Notes: a model not told the origin generated them from the sequence alone. Shown: positions 1 to 13,279, counted from the first letter of the stretch. The stretch is 64,000 nt of DNA from Kitasatospora atroaurantiaca (GCF_007828955.1 NZ_VIVR01000001.1:5828001-5892000), one strand, 5' to 3'. Program-made: numbers and translations.

Positions 1-350
1 TCGGCCCGCTGCTGCTCATCGGCGTCTTCCTGGCCGGCATCTACGGCGGCTACTTCGGCGCCGCCCAAGGCGTCCTGCTGATCGCTCTGATGGGCATGCT
101 GCTGCAGGACGGCATGCAGCGCATCAACGCGGCCAAGAACGTGCTGGCACTCATCGTCAACGGCGCCGCCGCGGTCTTCTTCCTGTTCGCCTCGCACATC
201 GACTGGACGGCCGTGCTGCTCATCGCCGCCGGCTCGGTGGTCGGCGGCCAGCTCGGCGCCAAGGTCGGACGGCGCCTGCCGCCGGTCGCACTGCGCGGCG
301 TCATCGTGGTGGTCGGCCTGATCGCCGTCACCAGAATGCTCATCAGCTGA
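1..350 (+). CDS. TauE/SafE family sulfite exporter-type permease, C-terminal part (cut by window start)
   Basis: The reading frame is open from the left edge (frame from base 3) to a TGA at 348-350, so only the last 115 or so residues are present. They form several hydrophobic segments with the glycine-rich GIYGGYFGAAQGV loop and the later VVGGQLGAKVGRRLP stretch, both typical of the TauE/SafE (DUF81) permease family. Family members sit in the cytoplasmic membrane and move sulfite, sulfoacetate or related anions; the substrate here is unknown. The gene ends 48 bases before the DUF1272 gene on the same strand, so they could share a transcript. The fragment is enough for the family call but not for a substrate. 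Confidence 0.85.
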   Translation, partial: GPLLLIGVFLAGIYGGYFGAAQGVLLIALMGMLLQDGMQRINAAKNVLALIVNGAAAVFFLFASHIDWTAVLLIAAGSVVGGQLGAKVGRRLPPVALRGVIVVVGLIAVTRMLIS

Positions 351-398
351 TCACCTGTTACGGCTTTTACAGCCGGCACGGATGTTACGGAGACTGCC

Positions 399-578
399 AT
401 GGCCCTGGAAATGCGTGAGATCTGCGAGCGCTGCGAGGTGTCGCTGACGCCCGAGGCCCCCGCCTTCATATGCTCCTACGAGTGCACCTTCTGTCCGGAC
501 TGCACCTCGGCCATGACGGCCACCTGCCCCAACTGCGGCGGTGAGCTGGTGGCCCGGCCACGCCGGACGACCGGCTGA
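399..578 (+). CDS. DUF1272 family small Cys-rich protein (59 aa)
   Basis: This short gene starts with ATG (MALEMREICERCEVSL) and ends with TGA. It has paired cysteines in CERC, CSYECTFCPDC and CPNCGG arrangements, which could bind zinc. The pattern and length match the DUF1272 family, small proteins of unknown biochemical role that are widespread in bacteria. It lies between the permease and the pterin dehydratase, all on the plus strand with gaps of 36-48 bases, so co-transcription is plausible. A TTACGGAGA stretch 8-16 bases upstream can act as ribosome binding site. Function is unknown; zinc binding is inferred from the cysteines only. Confidence 0.85.
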   Translation: MALEMREICERCEVSLTPEAPAFICSYECTFCPDCTSAMTATCPNCGGELVARPRRTTG

Positions 579-614
579 CGCGCCGGACCACCGGCTGAGG
601 AGAGCGACCCGCCC

Positions 615-911
615 ATGAGCAGAGCACGGCTGACCGAGGACGAGATCACCACGGGCCTGGCCGCCCTCCCGGACTGGACGCGCGAGGGCGACTCCATCAC
701 CCGTACCGCCGAGGCCGCGAGCTTCCCCGCCGCGATCAGGGTCGTGGACGCCGTCGCCGAGACGGCCGAGCAACTCGACCACCACCCCGACATCGACATC
801 CGCTGGCGCACCCTGCGCTTCGTCCTCTTCACCCACAGCGCAGGCGGCCTGACCAGCCTCGATCTCACCCTCGCGGCCCGCATCGACGAGGCCCTGCGCG
901 CCGAGAGCTGA
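615..911 (+). CDS. 4a-hydroxytetrahydrobiopterin dehydratase (pterin-4-alpha-carbinolamine dehydratase)
   Basis: The 98-residue protein is full length for this small alpha/beta family. The signature QLDHHPDIDIRW supplies the histidine pair that acts on the pterin carbinolamine, and the downstream THSAGGLTSLDLTLAARID stretch is also conserved. The enzyme dehydrates 4a-hydroxytetrahydrobiopterin, supporting pterin-dependent hydroxylases such as phenylalanine hydroxylase; in bacteria lacking those enzymes it may serve another pterin pathway. A GAGGAGAGCGACC site precedes the ATG. It follows the DUF1272 gene by 36 bases. No partner hydroxylase is visible in this window. Confidence 0.93.
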   Translation: MSRARLTEDEITTGLAALPDWTREGDSITRTAEAASFPAAIRVVDAVAETAEQLDHHPDIDIRWRTLRFVLFTHSAGGLTSLDLTLAARIDEALRAES

Positions 912-1009
912 GGGCCGGTCAGCGCTCCGTACCCCCGGTTCCGGCCGGCCGCTCCGTCCGCCATGAGATGCTGGCAGCTTGCAGCACGCAGTCGGGACGG
1001 ACGGAACGC

Positions 1010-2842
1010 ATGGCTCAGGACCACTCCGGCACCGCCGGGCAGGAGCCCGTCGGGTACGACTACCAGCAGCCCTGGTACCCGCAGCAGCAGGAGGCGGCGG
1101 GCGACCAGTGGGGCGGGTACCAGCAGTCGTACCCGGGCGGTGAGCAGCAGGGCTGGGGCACACCCGGGGCAGAGCAGTGGCAGACCGGCCTCCCGCAGCA
1201 GCAGGAGGGCGAGGGCTACTACGCCACCGCGTACCAGCAGCCGGCCGCAGACCCCTCCTACGGCCAGTACCCGGCCGCCGAGCAGCAGCTGTACGCGCCG
1301 CCCGGGGTCGACGGCTACTACAACGCCTACGGAGCTGACCAGTCGTCACTCCAGGCGCCCGCCGACACGCAATCCGGCGATGGAGCCGCGGTCACCTACG
1401 GCGATGAGGCTGCGGCCACCTACGAAGCTCCGGCCGAGGAGCCCCTCGCCGACGACGCTCCCGGCGACGGGACCACCCGTACCTCGCTCGTCGAGCGCGC
1501 CAAGGCCGCCGCGGACGCGGTGATCTCCGCCGACCACGCACCGAGCAGGCGCGCCCTGGCGCTCCGCGCCGGCGCGGGCGCCGCGGCCCTGGCCGTCCTG
1601 ATCACCGCGGGCGTGCTCGCCACCGGGGACGACGAAAGCGGCAGCGACTCCGGCGACACCGCCGCAGCACCCGGCTTCACCGTCGCCCACGCCAAGGCCT
1701 GGGCCGCACAGCCCGCCTCCGCCGCGCCCTCGGGCGCCGACGACACCCTGGTCGGCAGCTGGCTGCTGGGCGAGGCCGTCGTCCGCGCCGACAGCACCGG
1801 TGTGCACGCCTACGCCCTGGCAGACGGCAAGCCCACCTGGGCGGTCGCCCCGCCCGCCGACGGCGCCACCGCCTGCGGGCTCTCGCCCACCGTGAACGCC
1901 ACCGGCCTCGGCGCCGTCCTGTTCCGGCCCCAGGCAGACCCGAAGAGCCCGTGCACCCTGCTGGCCGCGGTCGACACCAAGACCGGCAAGACGGCCTGGA
2001 CGAAGACGCTCTCCGACACCAAGGACGCCTACGCCGCACACGTCGCGGTCACCGCGGACAAGGTCATCGCGGTCGGCGACGACAAGGCCGTCGCCTGGGC
2101 GGCCGCGGACGGGAAGGACCTCTGGCAGTACGGCGGCCAGGGCAAGTTCTGCACCCTCTCGGGCAACGCGAGCGGTGGCACCGTCCTGCTGCACAGCAGC
2201 TGCGCGGACAGCACGCCGGTCGACCAGGCCGTCGCGCTCAACGCCACCGACGGCAAGGTCAAGTGGTGGCGCGGCCTGAACAACCAGCCGAAGACCGTCA
2301 CCGTGCTCTCCGCCGAACCCGCCGTGGTCCTCACCACCGGCGACAAACCGGCCGACGACCGGGTCTTCGGCTGGGGCGCGACCGGCGACCCGGCCGCCGA
2401 GATCCCCGTCTCGGTGGAGGGCGGCCGGCTGGACGTCGGCCACGGCACCTTCGACGCCACGCCGAGCGTGTTCTTCCAGGACCACACCATGGTCACCACG
2501 GTGACCCCCGCCGAGGAAGGCCCGTCCACGGTCACCGCGTACGACCTGGCCACCGGCAAGGCGCTCTGGAAGACCCGGGCGAGCGAGAAGGGCAAGGCCC
2601 GAGCCGTCGGGTTCGAGAACGGCGCGCTGCTGCTCGCCGTCGACGAGCGCCTCGACCAGCCCGCCCACCTCAGCCGCTTCGCCGCCACGGGCGGCCAGGA
2701 GACCGCGGGTGGCGCCTATCCGCAGGGCACCGGCTCGCTGCTCACCGCCGGGCGGGTGCTGACCGGCGGCGGCAAGGTCGTCGTCCTCCCGGAGCACTCG
2801 ACGAACTTCGGCACCGCGACGGCCTTCCAGGCCAAGGGCTAG
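1010..2842 (+). CDS. membrane-anchored PQQ-like beta-propeller repeat protein with Q/Y-rich N-terminus
   Basis: The 610-residue product has three visible parts. Residues 1 to about 130 are very rich in Gln, Tyr, Gly and Pro and look disordered. A basic stretch (SRRALALRAG) then leads into one hydrophobic helix near residues 185-205. The rest is an outward-facing region with about five PQQ-like repeats (DTKTGKTAWTK, AADGKDLWQYG, NATDGKVKWWR, DLATGKALWKT and LADGKPTWAV), as in PQQ_2-type propellers. Such proteins usually act as scaffolds or sensors rather than enzymes. The in-frame ATG at 968 would add 14 residues; 1010 was chosen because MAQDHSG opens the disordered domain. It converges on the HNH gene. 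Confidence 0.82.
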   Translation: MAQDHSGTAGQEPVGYDYQQPWYPQQQEAAGDQWGGYQQSYPGGEQQGWGTPGAEQWQTGLPQQQEGEGYYATAYQQPAADPSYGQYPAAEQQLYAPPGVDGYYNAYGADQSSLQAPADTQSGDGAAVTYGDEAAATYEAPAEEPLADDAPGDGTTRTSLVERAKAAADAVISADHAPSRRALALRAGAGAAALAVLITAGVLATGDDESGSDSGDTAAAPGFTVAHAKAWAAQPASAAPSGADDTLVGSWLLGEAVVRADSTGVHAYALADGKPTWAVAPPADGATACGLSPTVNATGLGAVLFRPQADPKSPCTLLAAVDTKTGKTAWTKTLSDTKDAYAAHVAVTADKVIAVGDDKAVAWAAADGKDLWQYGGQGKFCTLSGNASGGTVLLHSSCADSTPVDQAVALNATDGKVKWWRGLNNQPKTVTVLSAEPAVVLTTGDKPADDRVFGWGATGDPAAEIPVSVEGGRLDVGHGTFDATPSVFFQDHTMVTTVTPAEEGPSTVTAYDLATGKALWKTRASEKGKARAVGFENGALLLAVDERLDQPAHLSRFAATGGQETAGGAYPQGTGSLLTAGRVLTGGGKVVVLPEHSTNFGTATAFQAKG

Positions 2843-2860
2843 CCGGTCTCCCGCCTGTCC

Positions 2861-2937
2861 GGTGGGCCGACTCTTGTTTGGTGGGCCGACTCTTGTTTGG
2901 TGGGCCGACCTGTCCCCCGACCGGGTCGGCCCACCAA
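2861..2937. terminator. bidirectional terminator hairpin with a tandemly repeated upstream arm
   Basis: Bases 2897-2910 (TTGGTGGGCCGACC) and 2924-2937 (GGTCGGCCCACCAA) form a 14-bp perfect stem between the convergent propeller and HNH genes. The upstream arm is preceded by two extra copies of GGTGGGCCGACTCTTGTTT, at 2861-2879 and 2880-2898, so three upstream arms could compete for one downstream arm. The hairpin lacks a long T tract on the plus side. Confidence 0.7.
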
Positions 2938-2950
2938 GTTCATTCCGCGG

Positions 2951-3460
2951 CTACGCCACGGCGGGCAGCCAGGGCGCGAGCTCGCGCATCTCGCTGCCGC
3001 GCAGGCCGAGCGCCAGCATCAGCGTGGCCTCCGGCGTCGGCTCGAACGGCCTGCGGAGCAGCTTCATACCGGCCTGCTCCGGCGTCCGGTCGGCCTTGCG
3101 CTGGTTGTCCTCCGCGCAGGCCGCCACGGTGTTCAGCCAGCTGTCGGCACCGCCGCGCGACCTCGGCTGCAGGTGGTCCACGGTCGTGGCCCGCCGCCCG
3201 CAGTAGGCGCACAGGTGCTGGTCACGTACGAGGACCCCGCGCCGCGACCACGGGGCCCGTTGTCGGAACGGCACTCTGACGTACCGTTGAAGCCTGATCA
3301 CCCGGGGCACCGGTACGGCGATGCCGGTACCGCGCACCATCCCCAACGGATGGGCGTGCTCGACCACGGCCTTGTCCTGCAGTACGAGGACCACGGCGCG
3401 CTTGAGCGACACCGTCGTCAGAGGCTCGTAGCTCGCGTTCAGTACCAGCGTGTTGCGCAT
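2951..3460 (-). CDS. HNH endonuclease family protein
   Basis: The protein of 169 residues begins MRNTLVLNASYEPLTTV and contains a zinc-ribbon-like CAYCG followed by TTVDHLQPRSRGG, the HNH core (the D-H pair plus the later N in SWLNTVAAC). The WSRRGVLVRDQHLC approach to the first cysteine is typical of the streptomycete proteins of this kind. They are predicted nucleases of unknown target and are found as ordinary chromosomal genes. A GGGAGG site lies about 8 bases upstream of the ATG, which decides this start over a longer frame that would run across the tyrS promoter. It is divergent from tyrS and shares its 3' terminator with the propeller gene. Confidence 0.87.
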   Translation of the reverse strand: MRNTLVLNASYEPLTTVSLKRAVVLVLQDKAVVEHAHPLGMVRGTGIAVPVPRVIRLQRYVRVPFRQRAPWSRRGVLVRDQHLCAYCGRRATTVDHLQPRSRGGADSWLNTVAACAEDNQRKADRTPEQAGMKLLRRPFEPTPEATLMLALGLRGSEMRELAPWLPAVA

Positions 3461-3704
3461 CCCCGCCACCTCCCTGAGGACCGTGCCCGACGGCACGACC
3501 GTCCCGTCCTTGCCGCCGCACGGCGGTGGGTCCACTCTGACCGCGCACCCGCCTCGCGAACAACGGAATTTCCGTGGCGTGAGCGGGCTGCTTGGAAACT
3601 CGCTGGCCCGGACCGCGTACTCTCTAGAACGCTGGAGTCGTCCAGGCGTGCGGCCCGATGGACCGGGCCGTCGTAGTCGCCCGGCGCCCGATCGAAGGAG
3701 AAGC

Positions 3705-4976
3705 GTGACCGTGACGGACATCGTCGACGAGCTGCGGTGGCGAGGGCTGATCGCCCTGTCCACCGACGAGGACGCACTGCGCAAGGCGTTCGCGGACGGC
3801 CCGGTCACGTTCTATTGCGGCTTCGACCCGACGGCCCCGAGCCTGCACCTCGGCAACCTGGTGCAGATCCTCACCATGCGCCGCCTCCAGCAGGCCGGGA
3901 ACCTGCCGCTGGGCCTGGTCGGCGGAGCGACCGGCCTGATCGGCGACCCCAAGCCGACGGCGGAGCGCGTCCTGAACGACCCCGAGGTGGTGGCCGGCTG
4001 GGTCGACCGCCTGCGCGGTCAGATCTCGAAGTTCCTGGACTTCGAGGGCGAGTACGCGGCGCGCATGGTCAACAACCTGGACTGGACGTCCGGCATGTCG
4101 GCGATCAGCCTGCTGCGCGACGTGGGCAAGTACTTCCGCGTCAACAACATGATCGCCAAGGAGGCCGTCGCCCGACGGCTGAACTCCGACGCCGGCATCA
4201 GCTACACCGAGTTCAGCTACCAGATCCTCCAGGGCATGGACTACCTGGAGCTTCACCGCCGCTACAACTGCACCCTGCAGACCGGTGGCAGCGACCAGTG
4301 GGGCAACCTCACCGCGGGCAGCGACCTGATCCGCAAGGCCGAGGGCAAGTCCGTCCACCTGATCGCCACGCCGCTGATCGTGAAGGCCGACGGCACCAAG
4401 TTCGGCAAGACCGAATCGGGCACGGTCTGGCTGGATCCGGAGCTCACCACGCCGTACGCGTTCTACCAGTTCTGGCTGAACGTGGACGACCGGGACGTCT
4501 CCAACTTCCTGCGGATCTTCAGCTTCCGCTCGCGGGAGGAGATCGAGGAGCTGGAGCGCGAGACCTCCGAGCGCCCGGCCGCACGCCTCGCGCAGCGCGC
4601 GCTGGCCGAGGAGCTCACCACTCTGCTCCACGGCGCGGAGCAGTACGAGCGCGCTGTCGCCGCCTCCAAGGCGCTCTTCGGCCAGGGCGACCTGGCGGAG
4701 CTGGAGCCCGCGACGCTTGCCGCGGCTCTCGCCGAGGTGCCCAAGGCGACGGTCACCGAGCTGCTCCCGGTGGTCGACCTCCTGGTCGAGGTCGGCCTGG
4801 CCCCGAGCCGCTCGGCAGCCCGCCGGACGGTCAAGGAGGGCGGCGCGTACCTCAACAACGCGAAGGTCGCCGACGAGGAGGCCGTGCCGGCCGACTCCGA
4901 TCTGCTGCACGGCCGTTGGCTGGTGCTGCGGCGCGGCAAGCGCAACCTCGCAGCCGTTGAGCTCGTGTCGAACTGA
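3705..4976 (+). CDS. tyrS: tyrosyl-tRNA synthetase
   Basis: The 423-residue product is full length for class I TyrRS. The nucleotide-binding HIGH motif appears as HLGN after CGFDPTAPS, the tyrosine pocket as QILQGMDY, and the KMSKS loop as KFGKT. A C-terminal S4-like RNA-binding domain follows (PSRSAARRTVKEGGAYLNN). It charges tRNA-Tyr with tyrosine in the cytoplasm. A GAAGGAG site 7 bases upstream supports the GTG start; longer in-frame extensions lack family similarity. It stands alone, divergent from the HNH gene and upstream of the rRNA operon, with its own terminator. Confidence 0.97.
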   Translation: MTVTDIVDELRWRGLIALSTDEDALRKAFADGPVTFYCGFDPTAPSLHLGNLVQILTMRRLQQAGNLPLGLVGGATGLIGDPKPTAERVLNDPEVVAGWVDRLRGQISKFLDFEGEYAARMVNNLDWTSGMSAISLLRDVGKYFRVNNMIAKEAVARRLNSDAGISYTEFSYQILQGMDYLELHRRYNCTLQTGGSDQWGNLTAGSDLIRKAEGKSVHLIATPLIVKADGTKFGKTESGTVWLDPELTTPYAFYQFWLNVDDRDVSNFLRIFSFRSREEIEELERETSERPAARLAQRALAEELTTLLHGAEQYERAVAASKALFGQGDLAELEPATLAAALAEVPKATVTELLPVVDLLVEVGLAPSRSAARRTVKEGGAYLNNAKVADEEAVPADSDLLHGRWLVLRRGKRNLAAVELVSN

Positions 4977-5023
4977 CGTCAGTTGGCTGAAACCGCAACC
5001 GGTTTGAGCTGCGACTTCGGGTA

Positions 5024-5057
5024 AGAGGGGCCGGATCTGGTCAGATCCGGCCCCTCT
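5024..5057 (+). terminator. tyrS terminator hairpin
   Basis: A 16-bp perfect inverted repeat (AGAGGGGCCGGATCTG and its complement) with a 2-base loop lies 47 bases after the tyrS stop. It is followed by TGCGTTTGA rather than a strong T run. Confidence 0.8.
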
Positions 5058-5583
5058 GCGTTTGACTGGCGTCCGTAGGTGCCCTAACGTAGTCCGAGTC
5101 GCCTGATTCGGACGGGCAGACGGGAAGGCCGCTCGGCCGACCTGGACCGACCGAGATCGCGGGTGACCACCCCCAAACCTTGATGAGCGATTCGTCGCGC
5201 GCTCTTTCGATTCACGTCGAGAGGGAAAAGCGGTCGGAATAACTCTGTTAGAGTTCGGGAGCGCCGAAAGGCAGGAGCAAGTCTGGTGAGTGAAACTCCG
5301 GAAAACGGAGCGGAAATCGTCTGATAAGCTTGAAACACGAAAGAACGAAGCGCCCGGAGAGACACGAGAGTGTTTTGAAGGAAGTGTCCGTTCCTTGAGA
5401 ACTCAACAGCGTGCCAAAAGTCAACGCCAGATATGTTGACATCCCCGGCCTGGACCGTTCGGTCCGGGTTGGAGATTCCTTTTGAAGTAAAAACACAGCG
5501 AGGACGCAGTGCGCGGGATCACCCTATTCCGGTGGTTGCCGTGCCGCTCAACGCGAGTGTCTCACCCGATTGCGGGTAAACAT
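5058..5583 (+). promoter_or_regulatory. rRNA operon promoter/leader region
   Basis: This 526-base stretch has no gene. It holds two related TCTGNTANAG elements, CTCTGTTAGAGTTCG near 5,244 and GTCTGATAAGCTTG near 5,319, each followed by a GAAAG/CGAAAG-type box. They look like the tandem -10 regions of a streptomycete rrn promoter array. I could not assign convincing -35 boxes. Further down, CCTTGAGAACTCAACAGCG is the conserved antitermination/processing leader, part of which pairs with sequence after 16S. The promoter assignment is inference from family resemblance. Confidence 0.6.
5404..5425 (+). other. 16S processing stem, upstream arm
   Basis: CAACAGCGTGCCAAAAG continuing to TCAAC is nearly complementary to 7165-7189 downstream of 16S, allowing for a 2-base bulge and two or three mismatches. 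The two arms would bring the ends of pre-16S together as a double-stranded RNase III substrate. Confidence 0.65.
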
Positions 5584-10503
<4,920 letters not shown>

Positions 10504-10508
10504 CAGAC

Positions 10509-10523
10509 GCTCGCGTTCACTGT
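10509..10523 (+). other. 23S processing stem, downstream arm
   Basis: GCTCGCGTTCACTGT is complementary to 7362-7376 (ACAGTGGACGCGAGC) with a single mismatch. The pair forms the stalk that RNase III would cut to release pre-23S. Confidence 0.7.
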
Positions 10524-10611
10524 GTGGTTCCCGGGTAGCGAACAGCTATCGCCGGCGAATCGAAGAAACACTTATCAACTAAAAAGTGTGTTTCGCTGAA
10601 TACCCGATAGG

Positions 10612-10730
10612 GTTTCGGTGGTCATAGCACGAGGGAAACGCCCGGTTACATTCCGAACCCGGAAGCTAAGCCTCGTAGCGCCGATGGTACTGCAGGGGGG
10701 ACCCTGTGGGAGAGTAGGACGCCGCCGAAC
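10612..10730 (+). rRNA. rrf: 5S ribosomal RNA
   Basis: About 119 bases, opening with GTTTCGGTGGTCATAGC and closing with GACGCCGCCGAAC, whose ends pair. The internal CCCGGTTACATTCCGAACCC and GGAAGCTAAGCC blocks are standard 5S. It follows 23S by about 108 bases. Confidence 0.96.
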
Positions 10731-10738
10731 AATTATTC

Positions 10739-10785
10739 AAGGCCGTGGCCCCAGCGATTCGCTGGGGCCACGGCCTTTTTGTTTT
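10739..10785 (+). terminator. rRNA operon terminator
   Basis: AAGGCCGTGGCCCCAGC and its exact complement form a 17-bp stem with a GATTC loop, followed by TTTGTTTT. This is a textbook intrinsic terminator 9 bases after 5S. Confidence 0.95.
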
Positions 10786-10956
10786 CCCGGACTTGAGCAG
10801 ACAGCCGGCCACGACCTCTCCGCCCCGACGCGGTACGAGGTCCGATGCCGGACAATGGAGATGGTGTGTGGCCACGCGGGCCAGCACCCACCGCGCCGGG
10901 CGATGGTGTCGCCCCGGACGAGCGGTAGAGATGAAGCAGCAGAAGGAGCCACCACG

Positions 10957-13200
10957 ATGTCGAACCCTCCCCAGGACCGTCCCGAGCGCCGATCGGACGA
11001 CGGCCGCGGCAACGAGCCCCGGTCGCGTGGGGGTTGGTCGAACGACCGTGGTCCGCGTCGGGACGACCGTTCCGACCGTGGCGGCTACCGCCGTGACGAC
11101 CGCCCGTCCGGTGGCGGCGGCTATGGCAACCGCGACGACCGTCCGCGCCGTGACGACCGCCCCTCGGGCGGCGGCACCGGCGGTGGCTACGGCAACCGTG
11201 ACGACCGCGGCGGCTACCGTCGCGATGATCGGCCGTCGGGCGGTGGCTTCCGCCGCGATGACCGTCCCTCCGGCGGTGGTGGCTACGGCTCCCGTGACGA
11301 CCGTCCGCGCCGCGACGACCGCCCCTCCGGCGGCGGTGGCTACGGCTCCCGTGACGACCGGCCGTCCGGTGGCGGTGGCTACGGCAACCGCGATGACCGT
11401 CCGCGCCGTGATGACCGCCCCTCGGGCGGCGGTGGCTTCCGCCGTGACGACCGTCCCTCCGGCGGCTTCCGCGACGACCGTGGTGGCTTCCGCCGCGATG
11501 ACCGCCCCTCTGGCGGTGGCTACGGTTCCCGTGACGACCGTCCGCGCCGTGACGACCGTCCGTCGGGCGGATTCACCCGTGACGACCGTGGCGGCTTCCG
11601 TCGCGATGACCGCCCTTCCGGCGGTGGCTTCCGCCGCGACGACCGGCCGTCCGGTGGCGGTGCCTACGGCTCCCGTGACGACCGTCCGCGCCGTGATGAC
11701 CGCCCCTCCGGCGGCGGTGGCTTCCGCCGCGACGACCGCCCCTCGGGCGGCTTCCGTCGCGATGACCGTCCTTCGGGCGGTGGCTTCCGCCGTGACGACC
11801 GGCCGTCCGGTGGCGGTGGCTACGGCTCCCGTGACGACCGTCCGCGCCGTGATGACCGTCCCTCCGGCGGCGGTGGCTTCCGCCGCGACGACCGCCCCTC
11901 CGGCGGCTTCCGTGACGACCGTCCGCGGCGCGACGACCGTCCCTCCGGTGGTGGTGGCTACGGCTCCCGTGACGACCGTCCGCGCCGCGACGACCGCCCC
12001 TCCGGCGGTTTCCGTGACGACCGTGGCGGCTACCGTCGCGACGACCGCCCCTCGGGCGGCGGCGGCTTCCGCCGTGACGACCGCCCCTCCGGCGGCGGTG
12101 GCTACGGCACCCGTGACGACCGTGGCGGCTACCGCCGCGACGACCGCCCCTCCGGCGGTGGCTTCCGACGTGACGACCGGGGTGCCGGCCGGCCGTACGA
12201 GGGTGGTGGCCGCGGTGGGCGCTTCGAGGGGCGTCGCGACGACCGCCGGGACGACCGGCGCGATGACCGTCGGGACTACGACGACCGCCGCGGCAACTAC
12301 GAGCCCGTTCACCGTCTCCCGATCCCGGAGGACGTCACCGGCTTCGAGCTGGACGCCGATGTCCGCCAGGACCTGAAGAGCCTGCCCAAGACCCTTGCCG
12401 ACGACGTGGCGCGCAACCTGGTGATGGTCGCCCGGCTGCTCGACACCGAGCCGGAGGAGGCGTACAACTACTCCCGCGTCGCCCTGCGACTGGCGTCCCG
12501 GGTGGCCTCCGTCCGTGAGGCGGCCGGCTTCGCCTCGTACGTGACGGGCCGTTACTCGGAGGCGCTGACCGAGTTCCGCGCATCCCGCCGGATGACCGGC
12601 CGCGCCGACCTCTGGCCGGTGATGGCCGACTGCGAGCGCGGTCTCGGCCGTCCGGAGCGGGCCCTGGCGATGGCCGGCGAGCCCGAGGTGAAGCAGCTGG
12701 ACAAGGCCGGCCAGGTCGAGATGCGCCTGGTCGCGGCGGGTGCCCGCAGCGACATGGAGCAGTTCGACGCGGCTGTCGTCACGCTGCAGAGCCCGGAGCT
12801 CGGGTCCAGCGCGATCCACCCGTGGACGGCGCGCCTGCGCTACGCGTACGCCGAGGCGCTCATCGCGGCCGGGCGGGCCGACGAAGCCCGTGACTGGTTC
12901 GCGAAGGCGGCCGAGGCCGACACCGATGGTGCGACCAACGCCTCCGAGCGGCTGGCCGAGATCGACGGCCTGGAGTTCGTGGACGCCCTCGACCCGGAGC
13001 TGGACGAGGACGAGCAGGACGAGCAGGACGCGGCGCCCGTCAAGGCCCGGTCCGGCAAGGTCGCGGTCGACGACGCCGGCGACGACCGCGTGATCTACGA
13101 GGACGAGGAAGACGTCGAGGAGTACTACGACGAGGACGACCTCGAGATCGACGAGGAGTACGAGGACGCCGACAAGCGTCCGGAGAACGACCAGCGCTGA
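10957..13200 (+). CDS. large protein: Arg/Gly/Asp-rich disordered repeats, TPR-like helical domain, acidic tail
   Basis: The 747-residue product starts at ATG 10,957 with AGAAGGAGCC upstream. Residues 1-446 are low complexity: 23 copies of DDRPSGG alternate with GGYGSRDDRPRR or GGFRR segments and end in an RRDDRRDDRRDDRRD run. Residues from about 447 to 675 are predicted helical, with alanine-rich paired helices of TPR type (AREWF/EALTEFR-like). The tail from about 678 is strongly acidic (DEDEQDEQD, EDEEDVEEYYDEDDLE). Proteins of this shape are common in streptomycetes but uncharacterised. The RGG-like part suggests RNA or nucleic-acid binding and phase separation, which is inference. It sits directly after the rRNA operon and converges on the DUF1015 gene. 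Confidence 0.85.
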   Translation: MSNPPQDRPERRSDDGRGNEPRSRGGWSNDRGPRRDDRSDRGGYRRDDRPSGGGGYGNRDDRPRRDDRPSGGGTGGGYGNRDDRGGYRRDDRPSGGGFRRDDRPSGGGGYGSRDDRPRRDDRPSGGGGYGSRDDRPSGGGGYGNRDDRPRRDDRPSGGGGFRRDDRPSGGFRDDRGGFRRDDRPSGGGYGSRDDRPRRDDRPSGGFTRDDRGGFRRDDRPSGGGFRRDDRPSGGGAYGSRDDRPRRDDRPSGGGGFRRDDRPSGGFRRDDRPSGGGFRRDDRPSGGGGYGSRDDRPRRDDRPSGGGGFRRDDRPSGGFRDDRPRRDDRPSGGGGYGSRDDRPRRDDRPSGGFRDDRGGYRRDDRPSGGGGFRRDDRPSGGGGYGTRDDRGGYRRDDRPSGGGFRRDDRGAGRPYEGGGRGGRFEGRRDDRRDDRRDDRRDYDDRRGNYEPVHRLPIPEDVTGFELDADVRQDLKSLPKTLADDVARNLVMVARLLDTEPEEAYNYSRVALRLASRVASVREAAGFASYVTGRYSEALTEFRASRRMTGRADLWPVMADCERGLGRPERALAMAGEPEVKQLDKAGQVEMRLVAAGARSDMEQFDAAVVTLQSPELGSSAIHPWTARLRYAYAEALIAAGRADEARDWFAKAAEADTDGATNASERLAEIDGLEFVDALDPELDEDEQDEQDAAPVKARSGKVAVDDAGDDRVIYEDEEDVEEYYDEDDLEIDEEYEDADKRPENDQR
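11075..12190 (+). repeat. in-gene tandem repeats coding for DDRPSGG units
   Basis: The plus strand carries imperfect repeats of the unit CGCGACGACCGTCCCTCCGG and relatives, encoding 23 DDRPSGG motifs with spacers of varied length. Third positions vary (CCC/CCG/CCT, TCC/TCG), so the repeats are not a recent identical expansion throughout. Such DNA is prone to copy-number change. Confidence 0.9.
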
Positions 13201-13226
13201 CGTAAGCCCTGCGCGCGTCAGCTGAG

Positions 13227-13273
13227 ACGGAGGCCCTGCCGGTACGTGATCCACGTACCGGCAGGGCCTCCGT
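13227..13273. terminator. bidirectional terminator
   Basis: ACGGAGGCCCTGCCGGTACGT and its complement form a perfect 21-bp stem with a 5-base loop, between two convergent genes. It lies 26 bases after one stop and 6 bases from the other. Confidence 0.9.
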
Positions 13274-13279
13274 CGTTTC

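Noticed and set aside
3461..3704. T-box leader upstream of tyrS
   Set aside because: No T-box sequence or tRNA-binding hairpin is seen, and the gap is taken by two divergent promoters.
11075..12190. CRISPR-like appearance of regular repeats
   Set aside because: Spacing is variable, the sequence is coding in one frame, and repeats are imperfect at third positions.
10666..13254. Long open frame on the minus strand of the repeat-rich gene (862 codons)
   Set aside because: It mirrors the repeats of the plus-strand gene, gives Val/Ala/Thr-rich low-complexity sequence, and crosses the rRNA terminator. GC-rich third positions keep it open.
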